From: Pseudochryseolinea flava
Lineage (GTDB): Bacteria; Bacteroidota; Bacteroidia; Cytophagales; Cyclobacteriaceae
Length of the DNA: 64,000 nucleotides
Reading direction: 5' to 3'
Assembly: GCF_003286915.1 (NCBI RefSeq)
Contig: NZ_QMFY01000001.1
Location: 248,001-312,000 of the forward strand
A model generated the notes under the pieces. The model was not told the origin of the DNA, did not search any database, and saw only the letters and a list, made by a program, of their open reading frames with translations. This document shows positions 1 to 8,417 of this stretch, one piece after another; position 1 is the stretch's first letter; the number at the start of each line of letters is the position of its first letter. The translations under genes were made by a program, and so were the position numbers.

Positions 1-11
1 ATTCTTACAAA

Positions 12-269
12 TTAAGCTTCTGCTACAACAGAAACGTAAGATTTGTCAGCTTTACCTTTTTTGAAAGTAACGATACCGTTAGTCAAAGCGAATAACGTGT
101 GATCTTTACCGATACCAACGCCAGCGCCGGGGTGGTGTTTAGTACCACGTTGACGAACGATGATATTACCAGCGATAGCTTTTTGGCCACCGTAGATTTT
201 AATGCCGAGGCGTTTGCTTTCCGATTCGCGGCCGTTCTTTACTTTACCTTCACCTTTTTTGTGTGCCAT
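12..269 (-). CDS. rpmA: 50S ribosomal protein L27
   Basis: The 85-residue product is a complete bacterial L27, a large-subunit protein whose basic N-terminal arm reaches the peptidyl-transferase centre. The start [16 protein letters not shown] and the conserved core [18 protein letters not shown] are diagnostic of the family. There is no cleavable Firmicutes-type N-terminal extension, because the protein begins directly with MAHKK. It lies 43 nt downstream of rplU on the same strand, the almost universal rplU-rpmA pair, and is expected to be co-transcribed from the rplU promoter. The stop lies 11 nt from the window edge, so downstream genes cannot be seen. Confidence 0.98.
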   Translation of the reverse strand: MAHKKGEGKVKNGRESESKRLGIKIYGGQKAIAGNIIVRQRGTKHHPGAGVGIGKDHTLFALTNGIVTFKKGKADKSYVSVVAEA

Positions 270-312
270 GGTATTGTGTCGTTAAGTCGTTAATGATAAT
301 GGAGGCTGCGGA

Positions 313-621
313 TTATCCGATGCTCTCGATCTGTACTTTTGTGAATTGCTGACGGTGACCGTTTCTCACGGCATAACCTTTTCTGCGTTTCTTTTTGAAG
401 ACAATAACTTTATTGCCTTTTACATGTTCCAGTATTTTACCAGAAACTGCGAAGCCACTAACAGTAGGGGCGCCAATAGTGATCGAACCACCATCATCAA
501 CGAGAAGAACTTTGTCGAACTTTACAGTTGCGCCAGCTTCTCCATCCATTTTGGGGGCATAGATATATTGATCTTTAGCCACTTTGAACTGTTTGCCTGC
601 GATGTCTACGATTGCGTACAT
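313..621 (-). CDS. rplU: 50S ribosomal protein L21
   Basis: The 102-residue product matches full-length bacterial L21, which binds 23S rRNA. It begins MYAIVDIAGKQFKVAKDQ and has the conserved C-terminal RKGYAVRNGHRQQFTKV segment, with a basic KKKRRKGY stretch before it. It is the first gene of the rplU-rpmA operon and is divergent from nrdB. A good Bacteroidota -7 box lies 23 nt upstream of the ATG. Confidence 0.98.
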   Translation of the reverse strand: MYAIVDIAGKQFKVAKDQYIYAPKMDGEAGATVKFDKVLLVDDGGSITIGAPTVSGFAVSGKILEHVKGNKVIVFKKKRRKGYAVRNGHRQQFTKVQIESIG

Positions 622-643
622 AGCTTTTTGAAAAATTGGACTG

Positions 644-651
644 CAAAGGTA
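644..651 (-). promoter_or_regulatory. -7 promoter element of rplU-rpmA
   Basis: Read on the minus strand this is TACCTTTG, an exact match to the Bacteroidota consensus TAnnTTTG, followed by GCAGTCC. It predicts a short leader of about 15 nt before the rplU ATG at 621. No clear -33 TTTG is seen at the usual distance. Confidence 0.6.
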
Positions 652-808
652 GCAAAAGAAACCAGATACACCTTATAGGGTTGAAATATTTTAGCAATCC
701 TAAGGGGGAAAAATCCGTGAAAAAAAAGTTTAAAAATTTTAACCCGATATTTCAGGGATTTTAGGTGGTAACCGAGATGATTTAAGCAGCTATTTTACAG
801 GAACTTAT

Positions 809-839
809 CTATCCACAAACCATCAACAAGTTATCCACA
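809..839 (+). promoter_or_regulatory. Two DnaA-box-like sites upstream of nrdBA
   Basis: Positions 831-839 read TTATCCACA, the perfect high-affinity DnaA box. Positions 809-817 read CTATCCACA, one mismatch from it. They are in the same orientation with starts 22 bp apart, about two helical turns. They sit 205-235 bp upstream of nrdB. DnaA control of nrdAB is established in E. coli. Control here is inferred from position and sequence only. Confidence 0.5.
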
Positions 840-1043
840 ATCGTTGAAATCAAATCAAAAATGCAGTTTTGCATAATTAGCGGCGATCCCTTTCATTTGT
901 ACACTTGTCGCTGAGCAGGGCGATTTTCTAACTGCTCAACCAAGCAATCAAAGATTTTATTAAGAACTAAATACGGGTGTTGGCCTGCCTAACGTCCGAA
1001 TTGATATTTTATTGGTTAGTACCCTTAAAAACCCATTTGTCGC

Positions 1044-2027
1044 ATGAGCCAACTTGAAGAACCTATCCTCAAAGAGAACAAAGATCGCTTCGTTCTCTTT
1101 CCTATCCGACAACATGAAATCTGGAAGTTCTACAAGCAGGCGGAAGCAAGCTTTTGGACTGCCGAAGAAATCGACTTAAGTCAGGACCTCACGGATTGGG
1201 CTAACCTCAATGATGGCGAAAGACATTTCATCACACACGTGCTCGCTTTCTTTGCTGCAAGCGACGGTATTGTAAACGAAAACCTCGCCGAGCATTTTGT
1301 TTCAGAAGTACAGTATACAGAAGCGAAGTTCTTCTATGGTTTTCAGATTGCAATCGAAAACATTCACTCAGAAACCTATTCGCTCCTCATCGACACTTAC
1401 GTTAAGGATCCAAAAGAAAAAGATAAGTTGTTCCACGGTATCGATACCATGGAATGCGTACGCAAAAAAGCAGATTGGGCACTCCGTTGGATCAGCCAGG
1501 GATCATTCCAAGAAAGACTTATCGCTTTCGCGGCCGTTGAAGGAATTTTCTTCTCAGGATCTTTCTGTTCGATCTTTTGGTTGAAGAAACGCGGACTCAT
1601 GCCGGGTCTCACTTTCTCAAACGAGTTGATCTCTCGTGACGAAGGACTTCATTGTGATTTCGCTTGTCACCTTTACACTTCGCACGTAGTGAACAAGTTG
1701 CCAGAACAGACCGTTATCGACATCATTAAAGATGCCGTTGAAATCGAAAAAGAATTTGTTACCGACGCGTTGCCTGTTAACCTCATTGGTATGAATGCAG
1801 CACAAATGCGTCAATACATTGAATTCGTTGCTGATCGTTTATTGAATGAACTCATTGGCAAGAAAGTTTACAACGCTACTAATCCATTCGACTTTATGGA
1901 CATGATTTCTTTGAGAGGTAAAACCAACTTCTTCGAGAAACGTGTAGCGGAATATCAGAAGGCAGGTATCATGAACAGTACAGAAAAAGATTCTGCACCT
2001 AAGTTTTCCCTGAACGAAGATTTTTAA
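1044..2027 (+). CDS. nrdB: Ribonucleoside-diphosphate reductase, beta (R2) subunit
   Basis: This is the 327-residue class I ribonucleotide reductase small subunit, which stores the tyrosyl radical on a di-iron site and passes it to NrdA. Visible motifs include [12 protein letters not shown] (first carboxylate ligand), ENIHSETYS (Glu and His ligands followed by the radical Tyr), and the later Glu/His helices. The segment [14 protein letters not shown] and the following DPKEKDKLF are strikingly close to eukaryotic R2, as is usual in Bacteroidota, and less like E. coli NrdB. It is followed 56 nt later by nrdA, so the order is B then A. ATG 1044 gives the family-typical N-terminus. Confidence 0.97.
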   Translation: MSQLEEPILKENKDRFVLFPIRQHEIWKFYKQAEASFWTAEEIDLSQDLTDWANLNDGERHFITHVLAFFAASDGIVNENLAEHFVSEVQYTEAKFFYGFQIAIENIHSETYSLLIDTYVKDPKEKDKLFHGIDTMECVRKKADWALRWISQGSFQERLIAFAAVEGIFFSGSFCSIFWLKKRGLMPGLTFSNELISRDEGLHCDFACHLYTSHVVNKLPEQTVIDIIKDAVEIEKEFVTDALPVNLIGMNAAQMRQYIEFVADRLLNELIGKKVYNATNPFDFMDMISLRGKTNFFEKRVAEYQKAGIMNSTEKDSAPKFSLNEDF

Positions 2028-2083
2028 TTACATTCAGTCACTTTTTAATCTATCCTCCCACAACAACCACACTATTTTCAGAG

Positions 2084-4543
2084 ATGCTTGTACTAAAACG
2101 CGACGGACACAGAGAATCAGTTAAGTTCGACAAAATCACCGCTCGTATTGAAAAACTCTGCTACGGATTAGATCCGAAGTTCGTCAACCCAGTTGAAGTG
2201 GCCATGAAGGTGATCAATGGCCTGTATGACGGTGTTTCAACTCAGGAGTTAGACAACCTTGCTGCCGAAATCGCAGCAACGATGACTACCAAACATCCTG
2301 ACTTTGCAAAGCTTGCTGCGCGTATTGGTGTTTCAAACCTGCACAAGACTACAAGCAAGTCCTTCTCGAATACGATGAAGAGACTGTACACGTACGTTGA
2401 TCCGAAGACTGGCCAAAATGCGCCGCTCATCTCGAAGGAAACGTGGAAGACTATTAAAGATCACGCGCAAACGTTAGATGACGCTATCATCTATGACCGT
2501 GATTTCAGCTACGACTATTTCGGATTCAAAACCCTGGAGCGTTCTTACCTCATTCGCATCGATGGCAAAGTGGTAGAACGTCCACAGCACCTGCTCATGC
2601 GTGTAGCTGTTGGTATCCACGGAGAAGATATTAATGCGGCGATCGAAACTTACAATCTCCTTTCAGAGAAATGGTTCACGCACGCAACGCCTACATTGTT
2701 CAATGCGGGCACTCCGAAGCCACAGTTATCATCTTGCTTCCTCCTCACGATGCAGGACGACAGCATCGACGGTATCTATGACACATTGAAGCAGTGCGCT
2801 AAAATTTCTCAGTCTGCGGGCGGTATCGGACTCAGCATCCATAACGTTCGCGCGAAAGGTTCATACATCAAAGGAACAGGTGGTACTTCAAATGGTATCG
2901 TTCCAATGTTGAGAAACTTCGACATGACTGCTCGTTACGTTGACCAGGGAGGCGGTAAGCGTAAGGGAAGTTTTGCGATCTATCTCGAACCATGGCACGC
3001 CGATATTTTTGATTTCCTTGACCTGAAGAAAAATCACGGTAAAGAAGAAATGCGTGCACGTGACCTTTTCTATGCACTTTGGATCTCTGACCTTTTCATG
3101 AAACGTGTTGAGAACAACGAAATGTGGTCGTTGTTCTGTCCGAATGAAGCGCCAGGTCTTGCGGATGTTTACGGAGAGGAGTTCGAAAAATTATACGAGA
3201 AATACGAGAAAGAAGGAAGATACCGTCGTCAAGTGAAAGCACAGGATCTTTGGTTCGAAGTGCTTGAATCACAAATCGAAACTGGTACGCCATACATTCT
3301 CTATAAAGACGCAGCAAACAAGAAGTCGAATCAGAAGAACCTCGGTACGATCAAGTCAAGTAACCTTTGCACAGAGATCATCGAGTACACTTCAGCAGAC
3401 GAAGTAGCGGTTTGTAACCTTGCTTCTCTTGCCTTACCTAAGTTCGTAGACGAAAACGGTAAATTCGATCACCAGAAATTATATGAGATCACTAAAGTTG
3501 CTACCCGTAACTTGAACAAAGTGATCGACATCAACTACTATCCAGTAATTGAAGCTAAAAATTCTAACATGCGCCACAGACCAATCGGTTTGGGTGTTCA
3601 AGGATTAGCCGATGTATTCATTATGTTGCGTATGCCATTCGATTCAGAAGAAGCACGCCGCCTCAATGAAGACATTTTCGAAACCATCTACTTCGGTGCG
3701 ATGGAAGCTTCAATGGAACTTTCAAAAGTTCAAGGTCCTTACGAAACCTTCAAAGGTTCACCTGTATCGAAAGGTATTTTCCAATTCGATATGTGGGGTG
3801 TTAATCCAAAGAGCGGTCGTTGGAACTGGGAGCAATTGAAACAAGATGTTAAGAAACACGGCGTACGCAACTCATTATTGGTTGCGCCGATGCCTACAGC
3901 TTCAACATCGCAGATTCTTGGAAACAACGAGTGCTTTGAACCATACACTTCAAACATCTACACACGCCGTACGTTATCTGGTGAGTTCATTATCGTGAAC
4001 AAGCATCTCATGAGAGATTTGATGGCTGCTGGTTTGTGGAGTGAAACAATGCGTCAGAAATTGATTGCAGGTAACGGTTCAATTCAGGGCATTCCTGAAA
4101 TTCCTCAGAACATTAAAGACATTTATAAAACTGTTTGGGAAATTTCTCAGAAAGCAATTATTGATATGTCAGCAGATCGCGGTGCTTACATCTGCCAATC
4201 ACAGAGCTTGAACATTCACTTGACGAATCCAAACTTCGGTAAGTTGACGTCAATGCACTTCTATGCTTGGAAGAAAGGTTTGAAAACAGGTATGTACTAC
4301 CTCCGCACGAACGCTGCTGCTGATGCGATCAAGTTTACACTTGACAAAGCTGCTATCGCGCAACCAGCCGCTGTTGAAGCAACTGTTGCCGCAGAAGGTG
4401 AAGTTGTAACAGTAGCAGAGCCAGTAGTTGTAGACGCATCACAACAGACATTACAATATGGCGGAATCAGCTACGAGCAGAAATTGTCAGATATGGCATG
4501 CTCGCTGGATAATCCAGATGCTTGTGAGGCTTGTGGAAGCTGA
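2084..4543 (+). CDS. nrdA: Ribonucleoside-diphosphate reductase, alpha (R1) subunit
   Basis: This 819-residue catalytic subunit reduces NDPs to dNDPs. The N-terminal 90 residues form an ATP-cone beginning [20 protein letters not shown], very like eukaryotic RRM1. The catalytic barrel shows SSCFLL (first active Cys), SNLCTEI (active Cys and Glu region), and [19 protein letters not shown]. The C-terminus ends CEACGS, the CxxC swinging arm that is re-reduced by thioredoxin. An Ala/Val/Glu-rich segment of about 45 residues (around 760-800) precedes that arm and looks like a flexible linker longer than in E. coli. It is in an operon with nrdB and has a strong terminator downstream. Confidence 0.97.
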   Translation: MLVLKRDGHRESVKFDKITARIEKLCYGLDPKFVNPVEVAMKVINGLYDGVSTQELDNLAAEIAATMTTKHPDFAKLAARIGVSNLHKTTSKSFSNTMKRLYTYVDPKTGQNAPLISKETWKTIKDHAQTLDDAIIYDRDFSYDYFGFKTLERSYLIRIDGKVVERPQHLLMRVAVGIHGEDINAAIETYNLLSEKWFTHATPTLFNAGTPKPQLSSCFLLTMQDDSIDGIYDTLKQCAKISQSAGGIGLSIHNVRAKGSYIKGTGGTSNGIVPMLRNFDMTARYVDQGGGKRKGSFAIYLEPWHADIFDFLDLKKNHGKEEMRARDLFYALWISDLFMKRVENNEMWSLFCPNEAPGLADVYGEEFEKLYEKYEKEGRYRRQVKAQDLWFEVLESQIETGTPYILYKDAANKKSNQKNLGTIKSSNLCTEIIEYTSADEVAVCNLASLALPKFVDENGKFDHQKLYEITKVATRNLNKVIDINYYPVIEAKNSNMRHRPIGLGVQGLADVFIMLRMPFDSEEARRLNEDIFETIYFGAMEASMELSKVQGPYETFKGSPVSKGIFQFDMWGVNPKSGRWNWEQLKQDVKKHGVRNSLLVAPMPTASTSQILGNNECFEPYTSNIYTRRTLSGEFIIVNKHLMRDLMAAGLWSETMRQKLIAGNGSIQGIPEIPQNIKDIYKTVWEISQKAIIDMSADRGAYICQSQSLNIHLTNPNFGKLTSMHFYAWKKGLKTGMYYLRTNAAADAIKFTLDKAAIAQPAAVEATVAAEGEVVTVAEPVVVDASQQTLQYGGISYEQKLSDMACSLDNPDACEACGS

Positions 4544-4545
4544 TT

Positions 4546-4580
4546 AGAAGAAGTAAGAAATAAGTAGTAAGAATTAAGAA
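4546..4580. repeat. Degenerate short-period purine-rich repeat
   Basis: Immediately after nrdA the sequence is an imperfect run of units like AAGTAAG, AAATAAG, TAGTAAG and AATTAAG with a period near 7 nt. It precedes the terminator hairpin. Similar short-period intergenic tracts occur at 8271-8323, 50615-50664 and 60910-60945. Function is unknown. Confidence 0.4.
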
Positions 4581-4606
4581 GCCTGGTCGAGAGACCGGGC
4601 TTTTTG
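4581..4606 (+). terminator. Rho-independent terminator of nrdBA
   Basis: The stem is GCCTGGTC, the loop GAGA and the second arm GACCGGGC, with one wobble pair, followed by TTTTTG. It begins 38 nt after the nrdA stop. Confidence 0.85.
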
Positions 4607-4734
4607 TTTATCGCTGCGCTCAGCGCATTCGCGTTTTTGTGGTGAAAGAAGTTATCAACCATCTTGTTCGTAATTTCAATAAATGAAACGCTTTTTCACC
4701 GCGGACGAACAGGGGCGCAAAGATTTCGCAGAAA

Positions 4735-4764
4735 TAAAAAAAGCCGCCTCTTACGAGACGGCTT
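4735..4764 (-). terminator. Rho-independent terminator of the lipoprotein gene
   Basis: On the minus strand AAGCCGTCTC-GTAA-GAGGCGGCTT is followed by a run of seven T. It lies 20 nt beyond the stop of the minus-strand lipoprotein gene at 4784. Confidence 0.8.
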
Positions 4765-4783
4765 CTTCATGAACAAATATCAT

Positions 4784-6121
4784 CTAGTGGATCTCACAAA
4801 AGCGCTTGCGTTTTGACTTGCTGGCTGACCTTCCATTCGGACTCGTATACTTGTAAGTAATCTCTGTATACACGGTACCTGGACTGTTGAAGGCATTGAT
4901 ACCCGCCTCCTTTTTGCCGACGAAGTCGAGAAAATCATTGTATGAATCGATCGATTCGTGTTCATTTATTGTGTACTCTAACGGTGCATCAAATTCAGGA
5001 AAATATTCTTTTAATGCTTCTGGAATTTCGAATGCTGGTACTGATCTGCTTGTTGAGCTCTTTGGCAATAAATAATACCAATAAGCCTTGTCGCCGTCAT
5101 TGTCATATCTGAACCCAGTGGTCAGAAAATCGAACTCACCGGTTGCAGCGTAAGTCAGTTTACCATTGCTAAAATCCATCGTCACATCAGATGTAATCTC
5201 CGGAAAACCAAGCGTTGCTGTCAGACGCGCGCCGTTGGAATATTCTATCGTTTCATTCTCCATGAACGTTTCGACATAATACTCCTGAAAAGCATTTCCT
5301 GGAAATAATATTTTATAACTCGGATCTTCCGGACCATTGCGGTAATAATCACCTATTCGATAAGGGTTACTATAATCCTTTTCATTTGGAAAGGCTGTCA
5401 ATTCAGAATTCATGTAAGACATTCCGTCTGGCACCTGAACGGTTACAAACATATGCTCTTTACTTACATCGTTAAGATTGATCGTATTATTTCCCACAAC
5501 GACATTGGAGAACACATTGTATCTAATCGTACCTTCGCTATTTCTTGTGAGATACAGCAAGCTTGGCGATTTTATCAGTCTTGCCGACGGAGTTCCTTCC
5601 CCATTGTAATCAACTTCATCTCCATTTGTCGTACCGTAATAGTAGCTGTCTTCGGCGTAGTTGGTAAACGTAAATTTTGCATCACCGACATACTCTGGGT
5701 CCTGTGCTGATTTCTCATAGAAAACAGACCAATCCTGGCCGCGTTGAAAATCAGCGTATGTCCATGCATTCACCTGAGTTTCGTCTATGCCATCGCCATT
5801 TACGTCACCGTCATAATAAACTACTTGTGTTAGGTAAAATTTATCACCTTTAAATTCCGAAGACGTTAAGGTAACGTTCTCGCCGTTCTTGTATTCTTTA
5901 GAAGTAATCAGTTTTCCATTTTCATCTGATAAGAAAACGAAACCGCGTTCTTTCATTTCCTCGCCATCCCAAAGTGCATCGTTAGGCACAGTAAAAGTTA
6001 AGAGTGCGTTTTCTTCAACGGAGGGTTCATTTTCATCATCGCTGCAGGATTGAAATCCGATTGCAACGGTAGACATGAGGATAAACGCAGCAAGCTGCTT
6101 TAGAGGATTCTGTAAAAGCAT
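4784..6121 (-). CDS. Predicted outer-membrane or periplasmic lipoprotein, unknown function
   Basis: The 445-residue protein starts with a lipoprotein signal peptide. Hydrophobic residues 8-22 are followed by IGFQSC with the lipid-acceptor Cys at about position 26, then an acidic SDDENEPSVEE stretch. The acidic start is compatible with a Bacteroidota lipoprotein export signal, but that is inference. The rest is rich in Tyr, Asp and Gly, looks like beta-rich secreted sequence (for example DGDVNGDGIDETQ), and matches no family I can name. The C-terminus is unusually basic (SKSKRKRF). It is a single gene with its own promoter and terminator. Confidence 0.75.
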   Translation of the reverse strand: MLLQNPLKQLAAFILMSTVAIGFQSCSDDENEPSVEENALLTFTVPNDALWDGEEMKERGFVFLSDENGKLITSKEYKNGENVTLTSSEFKGDKFYLTQVVYYDGDVNGDGIDETQVNAWTYADFQRGQDWSVFYEKSAQDPEYVGDAKFTFTNYAEDSYYYGTTNGDEVDYNGEGTPSARLIKSPSLLYLTRNSEGTIRYNVFSNVVVGNNTINLNDVSKEHMFVTVQVPDGMSYMNSELTAFPNEKDYSNPYRIGDYYRNGPEDPSYKILFPGNAFQEYYVETFMENETIEYSNGARLTATLGFPEITSDVTMDFSNGKLTYAATGEFDFLTTGFRYDNDGDKAYWYYLLPKSSTSRSVPAFEIPEALKEYFPEFDAPLEYTINEHESIDSYNDFLDFVGKKEAGINAFNSPGTVYTEITYKYTSPNGRSASKSKRKRFCEIH

Positions 6122-6146
6122 AATAACGGTTTTAAATTCTAAACGA

Positions 6147-6154
6147 CAAAACTA
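6147..6154 (-). promoter_or_regulatory. -7 promoter element of the lipoprotein gene
   Basis: The minus strand reads TAGTTTTG, an exact TAnnTTTG match, 25 nt upstream of the ATG at 6121. A T-rich stretch lies in the -33 area, but there is no exact TTTG. Confidence 0.55.
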
Positions 6155-6251
6155 TCGCAAGGGGTTAGAGAAAAAACAGAATACATCCGAAAATAGTACA
6201 TGCGTCGACCACGATGCCAACATCAAAGGAATGAAGCCACCGAGATAATTG

Positions 6252-8195
6252 TTATAACTCAAGAAAGATAAACTCAACACGCCTATTCAACAGTTTTCCT
6301 TCAGGGGTTTTGTTTGATGCAACAGGCTTCGTATTTCCATAGCCACGCGACGCAATACGATGACGAGCAACACCTTTTGAAGCGATGTAGTTAGCAATCT
6401 CTTGCGCAACTTTCAATGTTGAAGTTTTCACACCACTCTCCACGTGCGCACCAAGTTCTATTCTAATTTTCGGGTGAGCTGTTAAAAACTTCGCGAGACT
6501 ATCAAGTTCGGGATATGACTTGGTAATATCCACCTTGGTACCAACATCAATCGTATTCAATCGAACAACTTGCCCGCGCTCAATAGGAGTTGCTGTGAGA
6601 TCTTTTGCAATCACAACTTCGGAAGTCTCCTTGCTCACATCGATGATTTCATTTACCGGATAATATCCTTCAGCAGTAATTCTGATAATATGCTTTTCTT
6701 TTAACGGAAGTCGAATTTCATAATTTCCTGTGAGTGAATCGATCGCTGCTGTCAATGACTCAACACCTTCGACTTCCACTTTCAGCTTCAGTGAAGAAGA
6801 CAACGGCTGTCCCGTTTTCCGATCGCGCAGTGCACCTGAAATGATCGCCATCTTCTCTGCATCGGCCTGGAGGTCGAGTTCGATTACTTCATAGCCATCA
6901 ATATCCTTCAAATCCAATATCGCGGGAAGCGATTCAAATCGTTTGGCTACTACTTGTACATAGTAGTGCGTTCCATGATTCAACTTTAATTCATACTCTC
7001 CGTTCGACTTTATGATCGCTGAGTCTACTTCCATTCCGTCAACAACAATTTGTGGTTCTGCTTGGATAGGAATTGGTCGATCCATATTTTTTATGAGCGT
7101 TTTGCCTTTCAAAAGCACATATGGCGTTGGTATTTCTTCGAGGTCAAGTTTCATCGTTGTGTATTCTCGATATGCCGTCGCATCGACGGTAAATGACACA
7201 GGCTTGTAATGATCAATCGCGGCTACGACTGCATACTTTTTACCAAAAGGCAATTGCACCTGATATGTTCCCGAGTCTTTGTTTACCTCGAAATTCTTCG
7301 CGATGGTTCCATCGATCATAATTTGAACATCCTTCTTGCGAACAGATCGTTTGCTGACGTTGTTCAGTATTCTTCCAGAGACCAATACATACGGATGATC
7401 TTCGTACAACTTCACAACAAAAATATCTGACTTGCCCGTGGCCGTAACGGATGCATAATATCCCCAAGCTCCGTTGGGTGTTGTGTGCAACGCAGACTCA
7501 GATGCTACGGTGTTTATTGTATCACTTAAGAATACAGGCGTTTCCCAGTTGTTCCAATCTGTTCCGATACGTTTCGACTTGCAAAGATCAAGTGATTTGG
7601 TTTTTCTCGTCACCGAAAAAAACAAAGTACCATCGTCGAGTAGTACGGGTGATGTTATTTTTCCAATTGTAAACGTGTGGATCAATCTCGGAGCAGACCA
7701 TGTCGCATCATCAAGGCGTTCTGTGAGATAAAGCTTATTCGACTTACTGAAAACTATTTGCTTTCCGTCGCCCGTCATGGATGCGTCGTGTGTGGCCTTT
7801 ATCTTTAGTGGGCTGATGATTTTTTTATCAGCATCGTATAGCGACAATCCTTTATCATTGAACAACAAGATTTGTTTGCTATCATTTGTAATCGAAAGCA
7901 CTTGATTATGTTTTCCTTCATTCAAGTGAGGCGCAAGCGATGCCGCAGACCAGATTCCTTTTTCGTCGCGTTGGGAGATCCAAATCGCAGAAGATTTTTT
8001 CGAAGCAATGTTATTCTCAGGATGATTGACTCGTGTGAAATACAAGGTTGATCCATCGGGAGAAATGAGCGGATGTGTTTCGTCAAAAGGTGTGTTAATG
8101 GCGAGCCCGAGATTCTTAGGAATAAATGACGACTGCGCGCTAGCAAACGAAACCCCAGACACAAAAAATGCAGAAAGTAAAAGTATTCTTATCAT
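6252..8195 (-). CDS. OmpA-family protein with PD40-type propeller and carboxypeptidase-regulatory-like domains
   Basis: The 647-residue envelope protein has a Sec signal peptide (cleavage probably after FASA, before QSSF). Residues about 25-270 carry TolB/PD40-like repeats (SPDGSTLYFTRVN, MTGDGKQIVFSKS, DDGTLFFSVTR). Residues about 270-530 hold several Ig-like regulatory repeats (VSGRI.., LKGKTLI.., ISGALRDRKTGQPLSS). The last 110 residues form an OmpA C-terminal peptidoglycan-binding domain (RIELGAHVESG, RIASRGYGNTKP, NRRVEFIFLEL). The architecture is common among Bacteroidota envelope proteins and suggests a peptidoglycan-tethered scaffold. There is no PorP/SprF partner next to it, so a type IX secretion role is not supported. 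Confidence 0.88.
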   Translation of the reverse strand: MIRILLLSAFFVSGVSFASAQSSFIPKNLGLAINTPFDETHPLISPDGSTLYFTRVNHPENNIASKKSSAIWISQRDEKGIWSAASLAPHLNEGKHNQVLSITNDSKQILLFNDKGLSLYDADKKIISPLKIKATHDASMTGDGKQIVFSKSNKLYLTERLDDATWSAPRLIHTFTIGKITSPVLLDDGTLFFSVTRKTKSLDLCKSKRIGTDWNNWETPVFLSDTINTVASESALHTTPNGAWGYYASVTATGKSDIFVVKLYEDHPYVLVSGRILNNVSKRSVRKKDVQIMIDGTIAKNFEVNKDSGTYQVQLPFGKKYAVVAAIDHYKPVSFTVDATAYREYTTMKLDLEEIPTPYVLLKGKTLIKNMDRPIPIQAEPQIVVDGMEVDSAIIKSNGEYELKLNHGTHYYVQVVAKRFESLPAILDLKDIDGYEVIELDLQADAEKMAIISGALRDRKTGQPLSSSLKLKVEVEGVESLTAAIDSLTGNYEIRLPLKEKHIIRITAEGYYPVNEIIDVSKETSEVVIAKDLTATPIERGQVVRLNTIDVGTKVDITKSYPELDSLAKFLTAHPKIRIELGAHVESGVKTSTLKVAQEIANYIASKGVARHRIASRGYGNTKPVASNKTPEGKLLNRRVEFIFLEL

Positions 8196-8222
8196 CGAAA
8201 AAGCCTTGTTAACTCGAGGTGC

Positions 8223-8230
8223 CTAAATTA
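8223..8230 (-). promoter_or_regulatory. Probable -7 element of the OmpA-family gene
   Basis: The minus strand reads TAATTTAG, one mismatch from TAnnTTTG, 27 nt upstream of the start codon at 8195. Confidence 0.35.
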
Positions 8231-8270
8231 GGATGTAGTCTTGGCTGGCGGAATAGGATGTAATAAAATA

Positions 8271-8323
8271 GAGGAAGTCGGAGAATCAGGAGACAAGAGT
8301 CAGGAGTCAGAAGCCAGAATTTT
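8271..8323. repeat. Degenerate short-period repeat (GGAGTCAG-like units)
   Basis: The tract contains GAAGTCGGAG, AATCAGGAG, AAGAGTCAGGAGTCAG and AAGCCAG, an imperfect 7-8 nt period. It lies between the divergent-side promoter of the OmpA-family gene and the 3' end of the MuiA-like gene. No coding potential is apparent. Confidence 0.45.
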
Positions 8324-8356
8324 AAGGAATTTCAGATGAAAAATTTTACGACGGAA

Positions 8357-8383
8357 GCACAGGACACGAAAAGTGCCCTGCGC
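8357..8383 (-). terminator. Possible terminator hairpin of the MuiA-like gene
   Basis: On the minus strand an 11-bp stem with two G-U pairs (GCGCAGGGCAC / GTGTCCTGTGC) has a 5-nt loop. It lies 35 nt downstream of the stop of the MuiA-like gene. The T-rich tract is not immediately adjacent, so intrinsic termination is uncertain. On the plus strand the wobble positions become A-C mismatches, which favours minus-strand function. Confidence 0.4.
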
Positions 8384-8417
8384 CTGGTTGTAAAAAATGT
8401 ATCTATACGCACGTTTT

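Larger units (their letters stand above)
622..1043. other. rplU/nrdB divergent intergenic region
   Basis: This 422 bp non-coding region separates rplU and nrdB. It holds the rplU promoter (644-651), an A/T-rich run (about 717-770), two DnaA-box-like sites (809-817 and 831-839), and a small inverted repeat ATGCA-N4-TGCAT (861-874). I see no ORF with coding character. I found no convincing pair of NrdR boxes and no perfect TAnnTTTG box close to nrdB. Confidence 0.6.

Noticed and set aside
809-839. Chromosomal origin of replication
   Set aside because: Only two DnaA boxes are present, dnaA, dnaN and typical origin genes are absent, and the A/T-rich run is modest. Gene regulation is the better reading.
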